Counted from the first letter of the stretch, positions 18,900-27,215 are shown. The stretch: DNA of 64,000 nucleotides from Dissulfurimicrobium hydrothermale (GCF_022026155.1 NZ_CP085041.1:1024306-1088305), one strand, 5' to 3'. Translations and numbers: made by a program. Notes: generated by a model not told the origin, from the sequence alone.

Positions 18900-20043
18900 G
18901 CGTTTCAGGCCCTTTTGACGCCTCTATGGCGTTAAAGAACTCCTCTCTGCTTACGTCATCAGTTATAACGGCCCTGCCCGGGCCACCTGAGAGCACAAAG
19001 TGTATTCTGCCGCCCCTTGATTTCTTGTCGCTCGCTGTTAGTGTTATGATCTCGTCGATTTGAAACTGAGACGGGATACGGGTAGGGAGCCCAAGCGATC
19101 TCAAAAGCCTTTCAAGCCGTTTCAGCACGGCGTCGTTCGTGAGGCCCTTTGCCACAGAGAGTCGCATCGCAACAATCATGCCGATTGCAACGGCCTCACC
19201 GTGCGGCATCTCATATTTGGAAGCGGCCTCTATCGCATGGCCTGCCGTGTGCCCAAAGTTCAAGATACGTCTAAGCCCACCCTCCCGTTCATCCGCACAG
19301 ACGACCTTGGCCTTTATCCTACAAGAGGTCCGAACTATGTGAGATATAAGCTCGGGCTCAAGATTCAAGGCGTCCGATGGCCTTGCCTCAAGCAGATCAA
19401 AGAGGGCAGGGTCTTTGATCATTGCATATTTGACCACCTCGGCCAGACCATTTCTGATCTCCTGCTGGTTAAGGGTGGCAAGGGTTGCAATGTCCGCGAT
19501 TACAAGCCTGGGCTGGTAAAATGTCCCAAGGAGATTTTTGCCCTCCGGAAGATCTACTCCGGTCTTTCCGCCGACAGAGCTGTCAACCTGGGCAAGAAGT
19601 GTGGTCGGCGCCTGCACGAACGCAATCCCCCTCATGTAGATGGAGGCGAGAAACCCCGCTACGTCTCCAACCACCCCGCCGCCAAGGGCGATCAAGACCG
19701 TATCCCTGTCCGCCTTTAATGCGACCATCTTTCGCGCGAGCTCAACCACCGTGTCCATGCGTTTCGAGGCCTCTCCAGCCTCAAATGAGATCAACTCGGC
19801 ATCAAGCCCGGCCTGTCTAAGGAGGTGCGTCAGGTCGCGCCCAAGGTATCCCTCGATATTTGTATCTGTCACGATTATGCAGCGTCCGGATTGGACATAC
19901 GGTTTTAAAAGTCCTGCAGCGTCGGACAGGAGTCCTGGTCCTATCAGGATCTTGTAGGCCCTTTCTCCAAGCGGCACATTGACCTTGTATCGGATAAAAT
20001 TAAAATCAGACCTGGCGCCTGTTTCGTCTGGTTCACCCATCAT
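18859..20043 (-). CDS. aroB: 3-dehydroquinate synthase
   Basis: A 394-residue enzyme of the shikimate pathway, converting DAHP to 3-dehydroquinate with NAD and a divalent metal. The NAD-binding stretch GGGVVGDVAGF (near residue 110), the segment QVDSSVGGKTGVD, and metal ligands in N-F-G-H-T-A-G-H-A-I-E (near residue 260) and H-G-E-A-V-A-I-G-M are all present. There is an extra ~20-residue N-terminal tail and a ~20-residue Ser/Pro-rich C-terminal tail. The start overlaps the upstream unknown gene by ATGA, so the two are likely coupled. The 3' end is convergent with the histidine kinase and overlaps it by 41 bases. Confidence 0.95.
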   Translation of the reverse strand: MMGEPDETGARSDFNFIRYKVNVPLGERAYKILIGPGLLSDAAGLLKPYVQSGRCIIVTDTNIEGYLGRDLTHLLRQAGLDAELISFEAGEASKRMDTVVELARKMVALKADRDTVLIALGGGVVGDVAGFLASIYMRGIAFVQAPTTLLAQVDSSVGGKTGVDLPEGKNLLGTFYQPRLVIADIATLATLNQQEIRNGLAEVVKYAMIKDPALFDLLEARPSDALNLEPELISHIVRTSCRIKAKVVCADEREGGLRRILNFGHTAGHAIEAASKYEMPHGEAVAIGMIVAMRLSVAKGLTNDAVLKRLERLLRSLGLPTRIPSQFQIDEIITLTASDKKSRGGRIHFVLSGGPGRAVITDDVSREEFFNAIEASKGPETLKEAASLPPSSSR

Positions 20044-20744
20044 AACGGATCGTTCCCCATATTTTTATTATTATAGACCTGTTGGACAAGTTCTTTAAGA
20101 ATCCCTTTTATCTTATCTGGGGCCGGCAGGTCAAGCGCCTTCTCGAGGGCCTCTTCGGGCTCCGGCGGGCCCTGTATGTAAAGATTGGCGTTGAGGGCCT
20201 CGATCTCGTCGCCGCGTAGGTTCTCGCCCAAGACATTCGAAAGCTCATCCCTGTCCAGGGCATTTATGAACCCTATTATCTCATCAAGGGCGAACTTATC
20301 TTGAAATCCCTTGATCTCTTCCTTTATCACCAGCGCCTCGTCTTTAAGGTCGTTTAGCATGTCCTGATATCTCATCATGTCCCTGTGGAGCCAGAGATAG
20401 CTGTCTTTGAGGCGGTTTAGGAGTCGGGAAAAGACCGTCCATCCCCTTTCCTGAGGCCATTCTTTTATTTGCAGTCCGCCTGATTTATATTCCGGGTAAA
20501 ACGGTATCCTACCGCTGAGACCTATTGCCCTAGCGAACAGATCTACAAGCGACCTCTCTGAGAGGATGTCATATATCCTTGCAAAGTCGGCACCGATCTT
20601 TTCGTTGTAAAACGCATCGGCCTTGGCAAGTGCATTTTTGAATGCCTCTATATCGCCTTCGATGGCCTTTCTCGTGCCAAAGTACTTGGCGGCAATCTCT
20701 CTTTTTACTTGATAGGCTAAGGCCTTTGCTATGTCATCCGGCAT
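20040..20744 (-). CDS. Unrecognised helical protein coupled to aroB
   Basis: A 234-residue protein I do not recognise. It is mostly charged helical sequence with no signal peptide, membrane segment or cysteine. The middle contains a Trp/Tyr-rich patch (residues ~93-127, including KDSYLWLHRDMMRYQDM), and the C-terminal third has short acidic linkers before a final helix. Codon use looks like its neighbours. The 4-base ATGA overlap with aroB suggests co-expression; nothing in the sequence links it to aromatic amino acid synthesis. Confidence 0.7.
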   Translation of the reverse strand: MPDDIAKALAYQVKREIAAKYFGTRKAIEGDIEAFKNALAKADAFYNEKIGADFARIYDILSERSLVDLFARAIGLSGRIPFYPEYKSGGLQIKEWPQERGWTVFSRLLNRLKDSYLWLHRDMMRYQDMLNDLKDEALVIKEEIKGFQDKFALDEIIGFINALDRDELSNVLGENLRGDEIEALNANLYIQGPPEPEEALEKALDLPAPDKIKGILKELVQQVYNNKNMGNDPL

Positions 20745-20824
20745 GTCTTGCCCTTTTTATGAATTTATTGAGATTATATGAGATTATATCTTAACCTGCG
20801 GGTTTTGGGCAACAGACATAGCTT

Positions 20825-20853
20825 TTGACAATGCCGCCCCTTTTTGTTAGACA
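20825..20853 (+). promoter_or_regulatory. Weak promoter candidate for the coiled-coil gene
   Basis: A consensus -35 TTGACA (20825-20830) is followed after 17 bases by TAGACA (20848-20853), a poor -10. It lies 34 bases before the small gene at 20887. The strong -35 is the only reason for listing it. Confidence 0.3.
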
Positions 20854-20886
20854 TTTTAGATAAAGCATCCTGCGGGAGAAGCCATC

Positions 20887-21213
20887 ATGGATATGACAGA
20901 CACCATGAAAAAGGTCATTCAGGAGCTGATCGTCCCTGAAATAAGTCTCATAAAGGCCGACAATTCAGAGATCAAGGCGATCCTCCAACTTACCAATAAA
21001 AGGCTTGACGATATAAATATCCAGCTTTCAGATATCAACCGCCGTGTTGATGAGACCAACAAATGCATAGATGAAGTCAGAGCTGAGCGTTACGAAAGGA
21101 TAGAGATGGCAAGGTCTGAGCTTTTAAACGGTTTAGGCGGGGCCAGGTTTGCAATAGAAAATTTAAATATGAGGCTCGACCGTCTCTATGATGCGGTGGT
21201 TAGACGTGATTAG
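20887..21213 (+). CDS. Small coiled-coil protein of unknown function
   Basis: A 108-residue soluble protein, almost entirely predicted coiled coil. Leu, Ile and Val recur at heptad spacing through residues ~10-75 (for example KRLDDINIQLSDINRRVDE), and a second helix ends at the C-terminus. No enzyme motif is visible. The start ATG lies 13 bases after GGGAG. It stands alone between the divergent aroB pair and the flagellin promoter, so a filament-related role is possible but unsupported. Confidence 0.6.
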   Translation: MDMTDTMKKVIQELIVPEISLIKADNSEIKAILQLTNKRLDDINIQLSDINRRVDETNKCIDEVRAERYERIEMARSELLNGLGGARFAIENLNMRLDRLYDAVVRRD

Positions 21214-21403
21214 CAGAAAGAGGCGCATCGAGTGCCTTGAAACCAGGATGGAGATGAAGTCCACGGTTTGATCTTATGGCTCCATAGTATATGCCTTCCT
21301 TAACCCCTTCCTGCCAATAAAAGGAAAAGAACTAAAAACTGCCTTTCCGGCCAAGGGAAGGGAAAGGACAGGGAAATTCCAGTCAATTTAAAATAGGTAT
21401 TTT

Positions 21404-21431
21404 TAAAGTCTGTGGGACTATCTGCCGAATA
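21404..21431 (+). promoter_or_regulatory. Sigma-28 (FliA) promoter of flagellin
   Basis: TAAAGTCT (21404-21411), 12 bases, then GCCGAATA (21424-21431) closely matches the sigma-28 pattern TAAAGTTT-N11-GCCGATAA. It is placed for a leader of about 145 bases before the flagellin ATG. The rest of the 369-base gap before flagellin (21214-21403) shows no gene or other clear signal. Confidence 0.75.
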
Positions 21432-21526
21432 GAGAAATAAAAGGCAAAACAGGGCGGAAAGGAGGTTGAAGATTTAAGTCCGATGCCTTGAAAGACAAGA
21501 TAAGGTTTAAAGATCTACTAAAAGAT

Positions 21527-21553
21527 CCGGCGGGCAAGGACGCCCGGTCCCGG
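21527..21553 (+). promoter_or_regulatory. Flagellin leader hairpin with AAGGAC loop (possible CsrA site)
   Basis: CGGGC (21531-21535) pairs with GCCCG (21542-21546), with loop AAGGAC, and outer CCGG pairs extend the stem. GGA displayed in a hairpin loop is the classic CsrA recognition element. A second A-GGA lies in the Shine-Dalgarno AGGAGG at 21571-21576, 25 bases downstream. This two-site layout matches the known FliW-CsrA control of flagellin mRNA in Bacillus and Campylobacter. CsrA control here is inferred. Confidence 0.45.
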
Positions 21554-21582
21554 GAAGAAAGACAAAAACAAGGAGGTTTCTT

Positions 21583-24009
21583 ATGTCGCTCAGTATCAAC
21601 ACTAACATCGCTGCGCTTTATGCGCACAATAATCTCCAGAAGACAAGTGATTCACTGCAGACGTCACTGGAGAGGCTCTCAACAGGTTTGAGGATAAACA
21701 AATCAGCAGACGATGCGTCAGGTATGTCCATCGCCAATGTCATGCATGCCCAGGCCCTTAGCCTAGGACAGGCCATTAGAAATGCAAATGACGGTATAAG
21801 CGTCGTTCAGATCGCAGATGGCGCGCTTGACGAGGCGGTGCATATCATCAACACCATCAAAACCAAGGCCACGCAGGCCGCGGCAGACAGCCAGACAACC
21901 ACGTCCAGGAATGCCCTCCAGTCCGACATATCGAAGTTGATGGCCGAATTGGACGCCATTGCCAGGACTACATCATTTAACGGCATGAAGCTGCTTACAG
22001 GTAACTTCGCGAACAAGAAGTTCCAGGTAGGCGCCTTCACTGGCGAGACAGTCGAGGTCAACATAGGTTCCAGCGAATCCAACAAGATAGGGCAGGTCGT
22101 GACCGGTCAGCTCCAACTAACGAACGCTTCGGGCGGCAATGTACAGCTCAGTATCCACAGCAATATCCTAAATACAGATGTCGCCATCAACTCGGTGGAT
22201 CTCCAGTACAACAACTCGGCGGCAAACGGCATGCGTGCCTTGGCAGATGCCATCAACAAGGTCTCCGACACCACCGGTATAACCGCTCAGGCTGTTGTAA
22301 AGAGTACCAGTGCAGCCCCTGTGGCCGCCGGTTCCACCGGCAGCGACTTCGCCATAAACGGCATCGTTATCGGTGCTGTAACAGTGCAAGCAAATGATGC
22401 TGACGGCTCCCTTGTAAATGCCATCAATGCAAAGACTGCACAGCACGGCATCGTGGCAAGCGTAGACGGCGCAGGGATGCTTACCCTGAGTTCAACTGAT
22501 GGCAGGGCCATTCAGGTTACAGGTGATACGGGCACGGTCCTTGCCGGAAGCAATATGAGCACGTTCGGTTACATAAAGCTCTTTCAGTCGGGCGCAAATG
22601 ACATGAAGATCACAGACCTTGCGGGTGGTGCGGCGCTTGCTATAACGTCAAATCTTCAGGTCAAAGGCGCCACTACAACGACTATCGACTCAACCCTTAC
22701 AGCAGGATCTGTACTGGGGTCGGCTTCATCGTTCAAAGCCGGGAGCACCTTGGGCTTTACCTTAACAAGTACAAATAATTCAGCTGACATAACAACAACC
22801 CAAGACAGTACCATAAAGGCTGGATCTGTGCTGGCCTCGGCTACCGTGATCAAGCAAGGTTCGGTCCTTGGCGGGACAGTTACCGCAAATGCCGTATCCA
22901 CTACAAACGACAGTACGTTGAAGGCTGGAAGTCTGCTTAAATCAGGTACACTGCTCAAGGCCGGGACGCTCGTCACCACGGCCATCCAGACCGCCGGCGG
23001 CACAATAGCCGCAGGTACCGTATTGAACGCTGATGCAACCTTGACGGCAGACGTCACCCTCCAGGCCGATATGATTGCAAAGGGCGGTTCGTCGTTTGCG
23101 GCGAACAGTTCATTTACGTCTGGTTCATCCATAGGCGGTGACGTCACAACAGCCAGTATCACCAATGTCAATAACGACATGATTTTGAAGGCAGGCTCTA
23201 CTATTAAAAACGCTGCTGGCCTGAGTATAGTTGCAGGTTCCACCATAGGTGGAAACTTTGCATTGGCTGCCACCCAGAGTGCGACGCTTACCTCTTCCAT
23301 GTTGGTAAAGGCAGGTTCAACCCTAACTGATACCTCTAGTATCGCCACCGGCTCAACGCTTGGAGCGAATACGACAGTAAGCAGTGCTCTAACCTTGAAC
23401 GGTGATATGACACTTGCTGCCGGCTCGACCCTTGCCTCCATGTCAACTATGGCTGCAGGTACGGTGCTCACTAATAATATGGTCGTATTCGTATCTGGCA
23501 GTAGTGGCGCAACCAAGACGCTTACAGCGGGTACGGTGCTTGAAAAACAGTACACTACATACGGAACCAACTACCTCAACAACACGATGACCCTGAAGTA
23601 CAATGCAACGTACAACTCGACCATCGCGGCCAATTCCATACTTGCCGCCAACCCAGGTGGTGTATCTGGGACACAGGTGACTGGTATAGTTAAGGAGGCC
23701 TTGAGCGATATAAACGTCACCACCCAGGATGGCGCGCAGCTTGGTATGGCCATAGCCGATTCGGCGCTCCAAAACATAAACGCCATTAAGGCCGGACTTG
23801 GTTCCGTACAGAATCAACTCACCAGCACTATAGCGAACCTGACCGCCACCCAGGTGAACGTACAGTCGGCGGAGAGCCAGATAAGAGATGTGGACTTCGC
23901 AGCTGAGTCTTCAAATTTCTCAAAGATGCAGATACTCTCCCAGGCCGGCACGTTCGCTTTGGCTCAGGCCAATGCAACCGCGCAAGGCGTGCTGAAACTC
24001 CTGCAGTAG
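21583..24009 (+). CDS. fliC: Flagellin with large repetitive surface insert
   Basis: An 808-residue flagellin, much longer than the usual 270-500. The conserved N-terminal D0/D1 region (residues 1-~170, including LERLSTGLRINKSADDASGM) and C-terminal D1/D0 region (residues ~720-808, including ESQIRDVDFAAESSNF) are intact, so it should polymerise and be exported. Between them, residues ~175-350 look like an ordinary D2-type domain. Residues ~366-690 are a Ser/Thr/Gly/Ala-rich run of 6- and 12-residue repeats around the motif L-x-A-G-S-x. No cysteine is seen. AGGAGG lies 6 bases before ATG. The Ser/Thr-rich surface is a natural target for the Maf and pseudaminic acid system further right in the window. 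Confidence 0.95.
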   Translation: MSLSINTNIAALYAHNNLQKTSDSLQTSLERLSTGLRINKSADDASGMSIANVMHAQALSLGQAIRNANDGISVVQIADGALDEAVHIINTIKTKATQAAADSQTTTSRNALQSDISKLMAELDAIARTTSFNGMKLLTGNFANKKFQVGAFTGETVEVNIGSSESNKIGQVVTGQLQLTNASGGNVQLSIHSNILNTDVAINSVDLQYNNSAANGMRALADAINKVSDTTGITAQAVVKSTSAAPVAAGSTGSDFAINGIVIGAVTVQANDADGSLVNAINAKTAQHGIVASVDGAGMLTLSSTDGRAIQVTGDTGTVLAGSNMSTFGYIKLFQSGANDMKITDLAGGAALAITSNLQVKGATTTTIDSTLTAGSVLGSASSFKAGSTLGFTLTSTNNSADITTTQDSTIKAGSVLASATVIKQGSVLGGTVTANAVSTTNDSTLKAGSLLKSGTLLKAGTLVTTAIQTAGGTIAAGTVLNADATLTADVTLQADMIAKGGSSFAANSSFTSGSSIGGDVTTASITNVNNDMILKAGSTIKNAAGLSIVAGSTIGGNFALAATQSATLTSSMLVKAGSTLTDTSSIATGSTLGANTTVSSALTLNGDMTLAAGSTLASMSTMAAGTVLTNNMVVFVSGSSGATKTLTAGTVLEKQYTTYGTNYLNNTMTLKYNATYNSTIAANSILAANPGGVSGTQVTGIVKEALSDINVTTQDGAQLGMAIADSALQNINAIKAGLGSVQNQLTSTIANLTATQVNVQSAESQIRDVDFAAESSNFSKMQILSQAGTFALAQANATAQGVLKLLQ
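22678..23652 (+). repeat. Coding hexapeptide-like repeat region in flagellin
   Basis: The stretch encodes imperfect repeats such as LKAGSLLKSGTLLKAGTL and TIAAGTVL. AGS/AGT motifs recur at 12-residue spacing (for example after residues 374, 412, 448, 577 and 613), and a 6-residue sub-period is visible. Small aliphatic residues occupy one position and Gly-Ser/Thr follow, as in left-handed beta-helix hexapeptide proteins. The DNA copies have diverged, so the period is clearer in protein than in DNA. Confidence 0.7.
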
Positions 24010-24026
24010 TTACTGGTTGACAACAA

Positions 24027-24046
24027 GGGCGGCCTCCGGGCCGCCC
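24027..24046 (+). terminator. Strong GC hairpin between flagellin and fliD
   Basis: GGGCGGCC (24027-24034), loop TCCG, GGCCGCCC (24039-24046) form a perfect 8-bp stem 18 bases after the flagellin stop. No T-run follows. It probably stabilises or partly terminates the abundant flagellin message before fliD. Confidence 0.65.
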
Positions 24047-24074
24047 GATAATTAGGCCATAATGAGGTAAGATT

Positions 24075-25457
24075 ATGACGGGCATCATTACATCTCTTGG
24101 AGTGGGTTCAGGGCTTCAGCTCCAAAATATCCTCGATCAGATGCGTCAGGCCGACGAGGCGCCCATAAACAATCTAAAGGCAGAGGAGTCTAGGGTCCAA
24201 GATCAATACAATGCATTCAATGCCATCGATCAGGGCCTCTTAGGCATAAAGTCCCAGGCCTTGAGTTTGAGTCTGCAGTCCACGTTCATCAAACGCGATA
24301 TCTCTGTTGGGCCTGAGGGCGTGCTATCGGCAAGCGTTTCCGACGGCGCCGATATAGGGACACATCAGATAACGGTGAACAGCATCGCCACAGCAAGTCT
24401 ATGGCAGGGCGTGGGGGTTGGCGCCCCGACGACGGTGATCAACAGTTCCGGTGCTAGCCAGACCTTTGCCTATCATGTAGGGACAGGTGCAACCATCAGC
24501 CTTACCGTGCCTAATGGGACCACGCTTCAGGGCCTTGCCGATCTCATAAACAACGACCAGCGTAATCCAGGGGTGACGGCCTCTGTGATAAACGATGGGG
24601 GTGCAACAAACCCATATCACTTGGTGCTTAAGGCCAATACTACAGGCGAGACGTCAAGGATATACATAGACACCCAGCTATCAGGTTATGCTATGACAGA
24701 GATACAGGGTGCATTGGGGGCCTCGCTTAATGCACAGATAGTTGTAGATGGGGCGACGTATCAGAGAGGTACAAATACAGGCATTACAGACATTATAAAC
24801 GGAGTAACGTTAAACATCCTTAAACCGGGGACGAGCTCCATATCGATAAGCTCGAGCACAGCCGATCTCAGAAGCGCTATCATCAATCTGGTAAACGGAT
24901 TTAACAGCAGTATAAAATCCATCAGGGATCAGACAGGTTATACAAACGGTCCAAATGGTCCGACCCCCGGTCTTTTAACTGATAATGGTACGATGCGGGC
25001 CCTATCGGGTCAGTTGACGGATCTCCTTAGCACCCAAGTGGATACCGGTGGTTCCATAAAATCGATGTATGATCTCGGCCTGAACATAACGAGGGACGGG
25101 ACGATCAGTATTGACGAATCCACACTGGATAATGCGCTCGCTACGCATTTCAATGAGGTGCAGACCTTTTTTCTTGGCAAGACAGGCGTTACGGGTTTTG
25201 CGAGTCTGGTAAACGACAGGCTCGGCAGCATCACTGAAGCGGGCAGCGGTGTCCTGGCTACGGAACAAGCGGCCTCGCAGACACGTATAAATCAGATCAA
25301 TCAGCAGATAAGCGACGCAACCGATAGGCTTAACAAGAAATACGATATTTTGACCAAACAGTTTACCCAATTGGATTCATTCATGAGCAGTATGAATTCG
25401 ATCAGCTCCTTTTTGACCTCACAATTCGATGCTATCACAGGGGTCAAGAAGACGTAA
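24075..25457 (+). CDS. fliD: Flagellar filament cap FliD
   Basis: A 460-residue hook-associated protein 2, the cap that folds and inserts flagellin at the filament tip. The N-terminal domain begins GITSLGVGSGLQLQNILDQM, which is typical. A beta-rich middle with a flagellin_IN-type motif follows, and the C-terminal coiled coil (residues ~390-450) ends in the FliD_C domain. Length is normal. It lies 65 bases after flagellin, beyond a GC hairpin, and 26 bases before fliS; flagellin, fliD, fliS is the usual order. Confidence 0.95.
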   Translation: MTGIITSLGVGSGLQLQNILDQMRQADEAPINNLKAEESRVQDQYNAFNAIDQGLLGIKSQALSLSLQSTFIKRDISVGPEGVLSASVSDGADIGTHQITVNSIATASLWQGVGVGAPTTVINSSGASQTFAYHVGTGATISLTVPNGTTLQGLADLINNDQRNPGVTASVINDGGATNPYHLVLKANTTGETSRIYIDTQLSGYAMTEIQGALGASLNAQIVVDGATYQRGTNTGITDIINGVTLNILKPGTSSISISSSTADLRSAIINLVNGFNSSIKSIRDQTGYTNGPNGPTPGLLTDNGTMRALSGQLTDLLSTQVDTGGSIKSMYDLGLNITRDGTISIDESTLDNALATHFNEVQTFFLGKTGVTGFASLVNDRLGSITEAGSGVLATEQAASQTRINQINQQISDATDRLNKKYDILTKQFTQLDSFMSSMNSISSFLTSQFDAITGVKKT

Positions 25458-25483
25458 ACGATAAATTTTTTGAGGGCATAGAT

Positions 25484-26020
25484 ATGAAAACTGTATATAC
25501 TCAGGCTTATGAAAAGACAGACATACTCACAACCGATCCATATAAATTGATCCTCATGTTGTATGATGCTGGGCTTAAAGGCCTCTACATGGCCAGAGAA
25601 GGTATAAGGACTGGGGATATAGCAATGAGGGGCGAGGCATTGGGCAGGGTGATTGCCGTTGTTTCGGAGCTGATGGGTGCGGTCCGGGGCGAAAATGAGG
25701 CCGCTGGTTTTCTGAGGGGGCTTTATGCTGCCATGCTGGTCGAACTTCCGAAGGTGAACCTCACTAATGATGAAAAGACCTTGAATACGGCCATAAAATA
25801 TCTCGCACAGTTAAGGCATATCTGGCAGACCGAGGTGATGCCAAGCATCCAGACCCTGCGCGCCATACCCGATGAAGGCCGCGATTTTGTGCGTGATGAC
25901 AGGGCTGTTGGGCCGAACCGTATTAGAACAGGTGATGCCGTTGATAGGGCAATTGCAGGAGGGCATCAGGGCCAGGCTGGTGTAGCTGCGTATGCGTGCG
26001 GTTTTTCGTGCAAGGGCTGA
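25484..26020 (+). CDS. fliS: Flagellin export chaperone FliS, with anomalous C-terminal extension
   Basis: The first ~130 residues match FliS, a helical cytoplasmic chaperone that binds the flagellin C-terminus (YEKTDILTTDPYKLILMLYDAG near residues 8-29). Family members usually end soon after the segment corresponding to LRHIWQTEVM (residue ~121). Here the frame runs about 50 residues more through Arg/Asp/Gly-rich sequence that does not look like FliS. In the same stretch a different frame (ATG 25872 to TAG 25983-25985) is open for 37 codons, is hydrophobic/helical, and has stronger G/C at third positions. A frameshift near 25870 or a small overlapping gene is possible. Confidence 0.8.
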   Translation: MKTVYTQAYEKTDILTTDPYKLILMLYDAGLKGLYMAREGIRTGDIAMRGEALGRVIAVVSELMGAVRGENEAAGFLRGLYAAMLVELPKVNLTNDEKTLNTAIKYLAQLRHIWQTEVMPSIQTLRAIPDEGRDFVRDDRAVGPNRIRTGDAVDRAIAGGHQGQAGVAAYACGFSCKG

Positions 26021-26031
26021 AGGAGTTTCTT

Positions 26032-26442
26032 ATGGATCAAGACGAATATGTGCCGGAAGTTGGGGGAGACGGCCTTTTTAAGAGACTTGAGGAGGCGTTT
26101 TGTGCCTTTGAAGACCTTCAAGACGGATTCCTTGCAGGTCTCAAGGAAAGGCCGCTTGAGATGTTTAATGAAATGCACTGGTGGGAGGACGAGCGCGGTA
26201 AGGGATGCATGCTCATAAAGGATCTGCTGAGTGTATTCAATAATGGCTTGAAATGTGGTATCTATCCGCTTGACACTGCTGAGTCGTGGAGGACACGCAT
26301 CGGACGTTTGATTGAAAAGGAGAGTATGCTTTATCAGGCCCTGTCGCTCGAGAAGGTGAGGATCGTCGGTGAGCTAGAGAGGTTAAGCAAAGGCAGGGAC
26401 GCCCTTAAAGGCTATCAGAGGTTCGGTCTTGGCGGGCGTTGA
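26032..26442 (+). CDS. Probable flagellar export chaperone (FliT/FlgN-like by position)
   Basis: A 136-residue acidic helical protein with heptad-like helices and no membrane segment. The ATG at 26032 is set by AAGGAG 6 bases upstream; the frame continues upstream to 25996 without a good SD. I do not recognise a defining motif. Its position between fliS and flaG is where many bacteria keep fliT, whose product chaperones FliD, and its size fits. It contains an unusual MHWWEDERG segment near residue 50. Function is inferred from context only. Confidence 0.6.
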   Translation: MDQDEYVPEVGGDGLFKRLEEAFCAFEDLQDGFLAGLKERPLEMFNEMHWWEDERGKGCMLIKDLLSVFNNGLKCGIYPLDTAESWRTRIGRLIEKESMLYQALSLEKVRIVGELERLSKGRDALKGYQRFGLGGR

Positions 26443-26452
26443 GGGAACGGCT

Positions 26453-26881
26453 ATGGAACTGACTGTAAATGGCATAACGAAAATAGGTGTTGAAAATCAA
26501 ACGGGTCAAGAGATGCACGTCGAAGGCCGCCCACTCAACAAAGATCAGCAGGCAGCCAAGGGTGTAGAGACGTCCAATAATAATATAGCCAGCATGGGCG
26601 TCGGAAGGTCGGGCGTTTCGGCCAAGACGGGTGGCGGCGATAAGAAGGCCATCGGCAAGAGCGATATAGAGGCGGCTGTAAAGGAGATACAGTCGCAGCT
26701 GGATTTAATGAACACTAAGTTGATATTCAAGATAGATCCCAAATACGGTGAGCCTGTGGTGCAGGTCATAAAAAAAGACAACGGCGAGGTGTTGCGGCAG
26801 TTTCCGCCCGAACAATTATTGGAGATCAGGGCGGCATTCAAAGACCTTGCAAAGGGTGTCTTTCTGAACGAGAAGGCTTGA
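26453..26881 (+). CDS. flaG: FlaG family protein
   Basis: A 142-residue protein whose C-terminal half carries the FlaG domain: a helix (EIQSQLDLMNTKLIFKID) followed by the strand-rich GEPVVQVIKKDNGEVLRQFP. FlaG influences filament length in several bacteria; its mechanism is unclear. The N-terminal half is low complexity. ATG 26453, with GAGGGA 6 bases upstream, is preferred over an in-frame TTG at 26429 inside the previous gene. It is the last gene of the filament block. Confidence 0.85.
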   Translation: MELTVNGITKIGVENQTGQEMHVEGRPLNKDQQAAKGVETSNNNIASMGVGRSGVSAKTGGGDKKAIGKSDIEAAVKEIQSQLDLMNTKLIFKIDPKYGEPVVQVIKKDNGEVLRQFPPEQLLEIRAAFKDLAKGVFLNEKA

Positions 26882-27151
26882 CATAAAGTAAGGAAGCGAA
26901 AGGGGTTTCAAATCCACCGGGCAATTACCTTGTTAGAAAAGTCGGCGTGATCTGCCTGTACTGCTTACCTATACCCTCCTGTATAAAAATTTTATTTTTT
27001 TCTTATTTCACCTCCCTAGACAAAACTTCCTAAATCTTAAAGCAATCCGGACCATTTGCTAGATGAATACGGCTTATTGAGGCTATTGTTTCGTTTAAAT
27101 GTCCATATTCGCTCATTTGTACGCTAATTACTTTTTTTCTCCAAAAAAAGC
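26882..27151. other. Intergenic region between flaG and the mraZ promoter
   Basis: About 270 bases without a convincing gene on either strand. An AT-rich stretch near 26980-27005 ends in a long T-run but lacks a GC stem, so it is at most a weak terminator for the flagellar block. A second T-rich run lies at 27130-27140. Nothing else stands out. Confidence 0.6.
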
Positions 27152-27181
27152 TTGACAGGTGGGTTGTTGTTTCAATATAGT
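27152..27181 (+). promoter_or_regulatory. Sigma-70 promoter of the division and cell wall cluster
   Basis: A perfect -35 TTGACA (27152-27157), an 18-base spacer and -10 TATAGT (27176-27181) lie just upstream of the MraZ repeats and 40 bases before the mraZ start. This is the strongest vegetative promoter in the window and presumably drives mraZ through much of the cluster. Confidence 0.8.
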
Positions 27182-27189
27182 GGATCAAA

Positions 27190-27215
27190 GTGGGATGAAG
27201 TGGGAAGAAGGGGGT
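27190..27215 (+). promoter_or_regulatory. MraZ operator: three direct boxes at 10-bp spacing
   Basis: GTGGGA at 27190-27195, GTGGGA at 27200-27205 and GGGGGT at 27210-27215 are spaced exactly 10 bases apart, one helical turn. They match the GTGGG repeats bound by MraZ in E. coli and Mycoplasma. They lie directly downstream of the -10 box, so binding should block transcription. The third box also serves as the Shine-Dalgarno of mraZ. Confidence 0.85.

Noticed and set aside
19060-19719. A 219-codon plus-strand frame inside aroB
   Set aside because: It is antisense to a strong aroB match; the product is Arg/Lys-rich without motifs.
22656-23570. A 304-codon open frame on the minus strand inside flagellin
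   Set aside because: It is the mirror of the repetitive Ser/Thr/Ala/Gly codons, lacks an SD, and yields a Val/Pro/Ala-rich product with no domain.
22678-23652. CRISPR-like or VNTR DNA array
   Set aside because: Units are not identical at DNA level and have no spacers; periodicity is that of a protein repeat.
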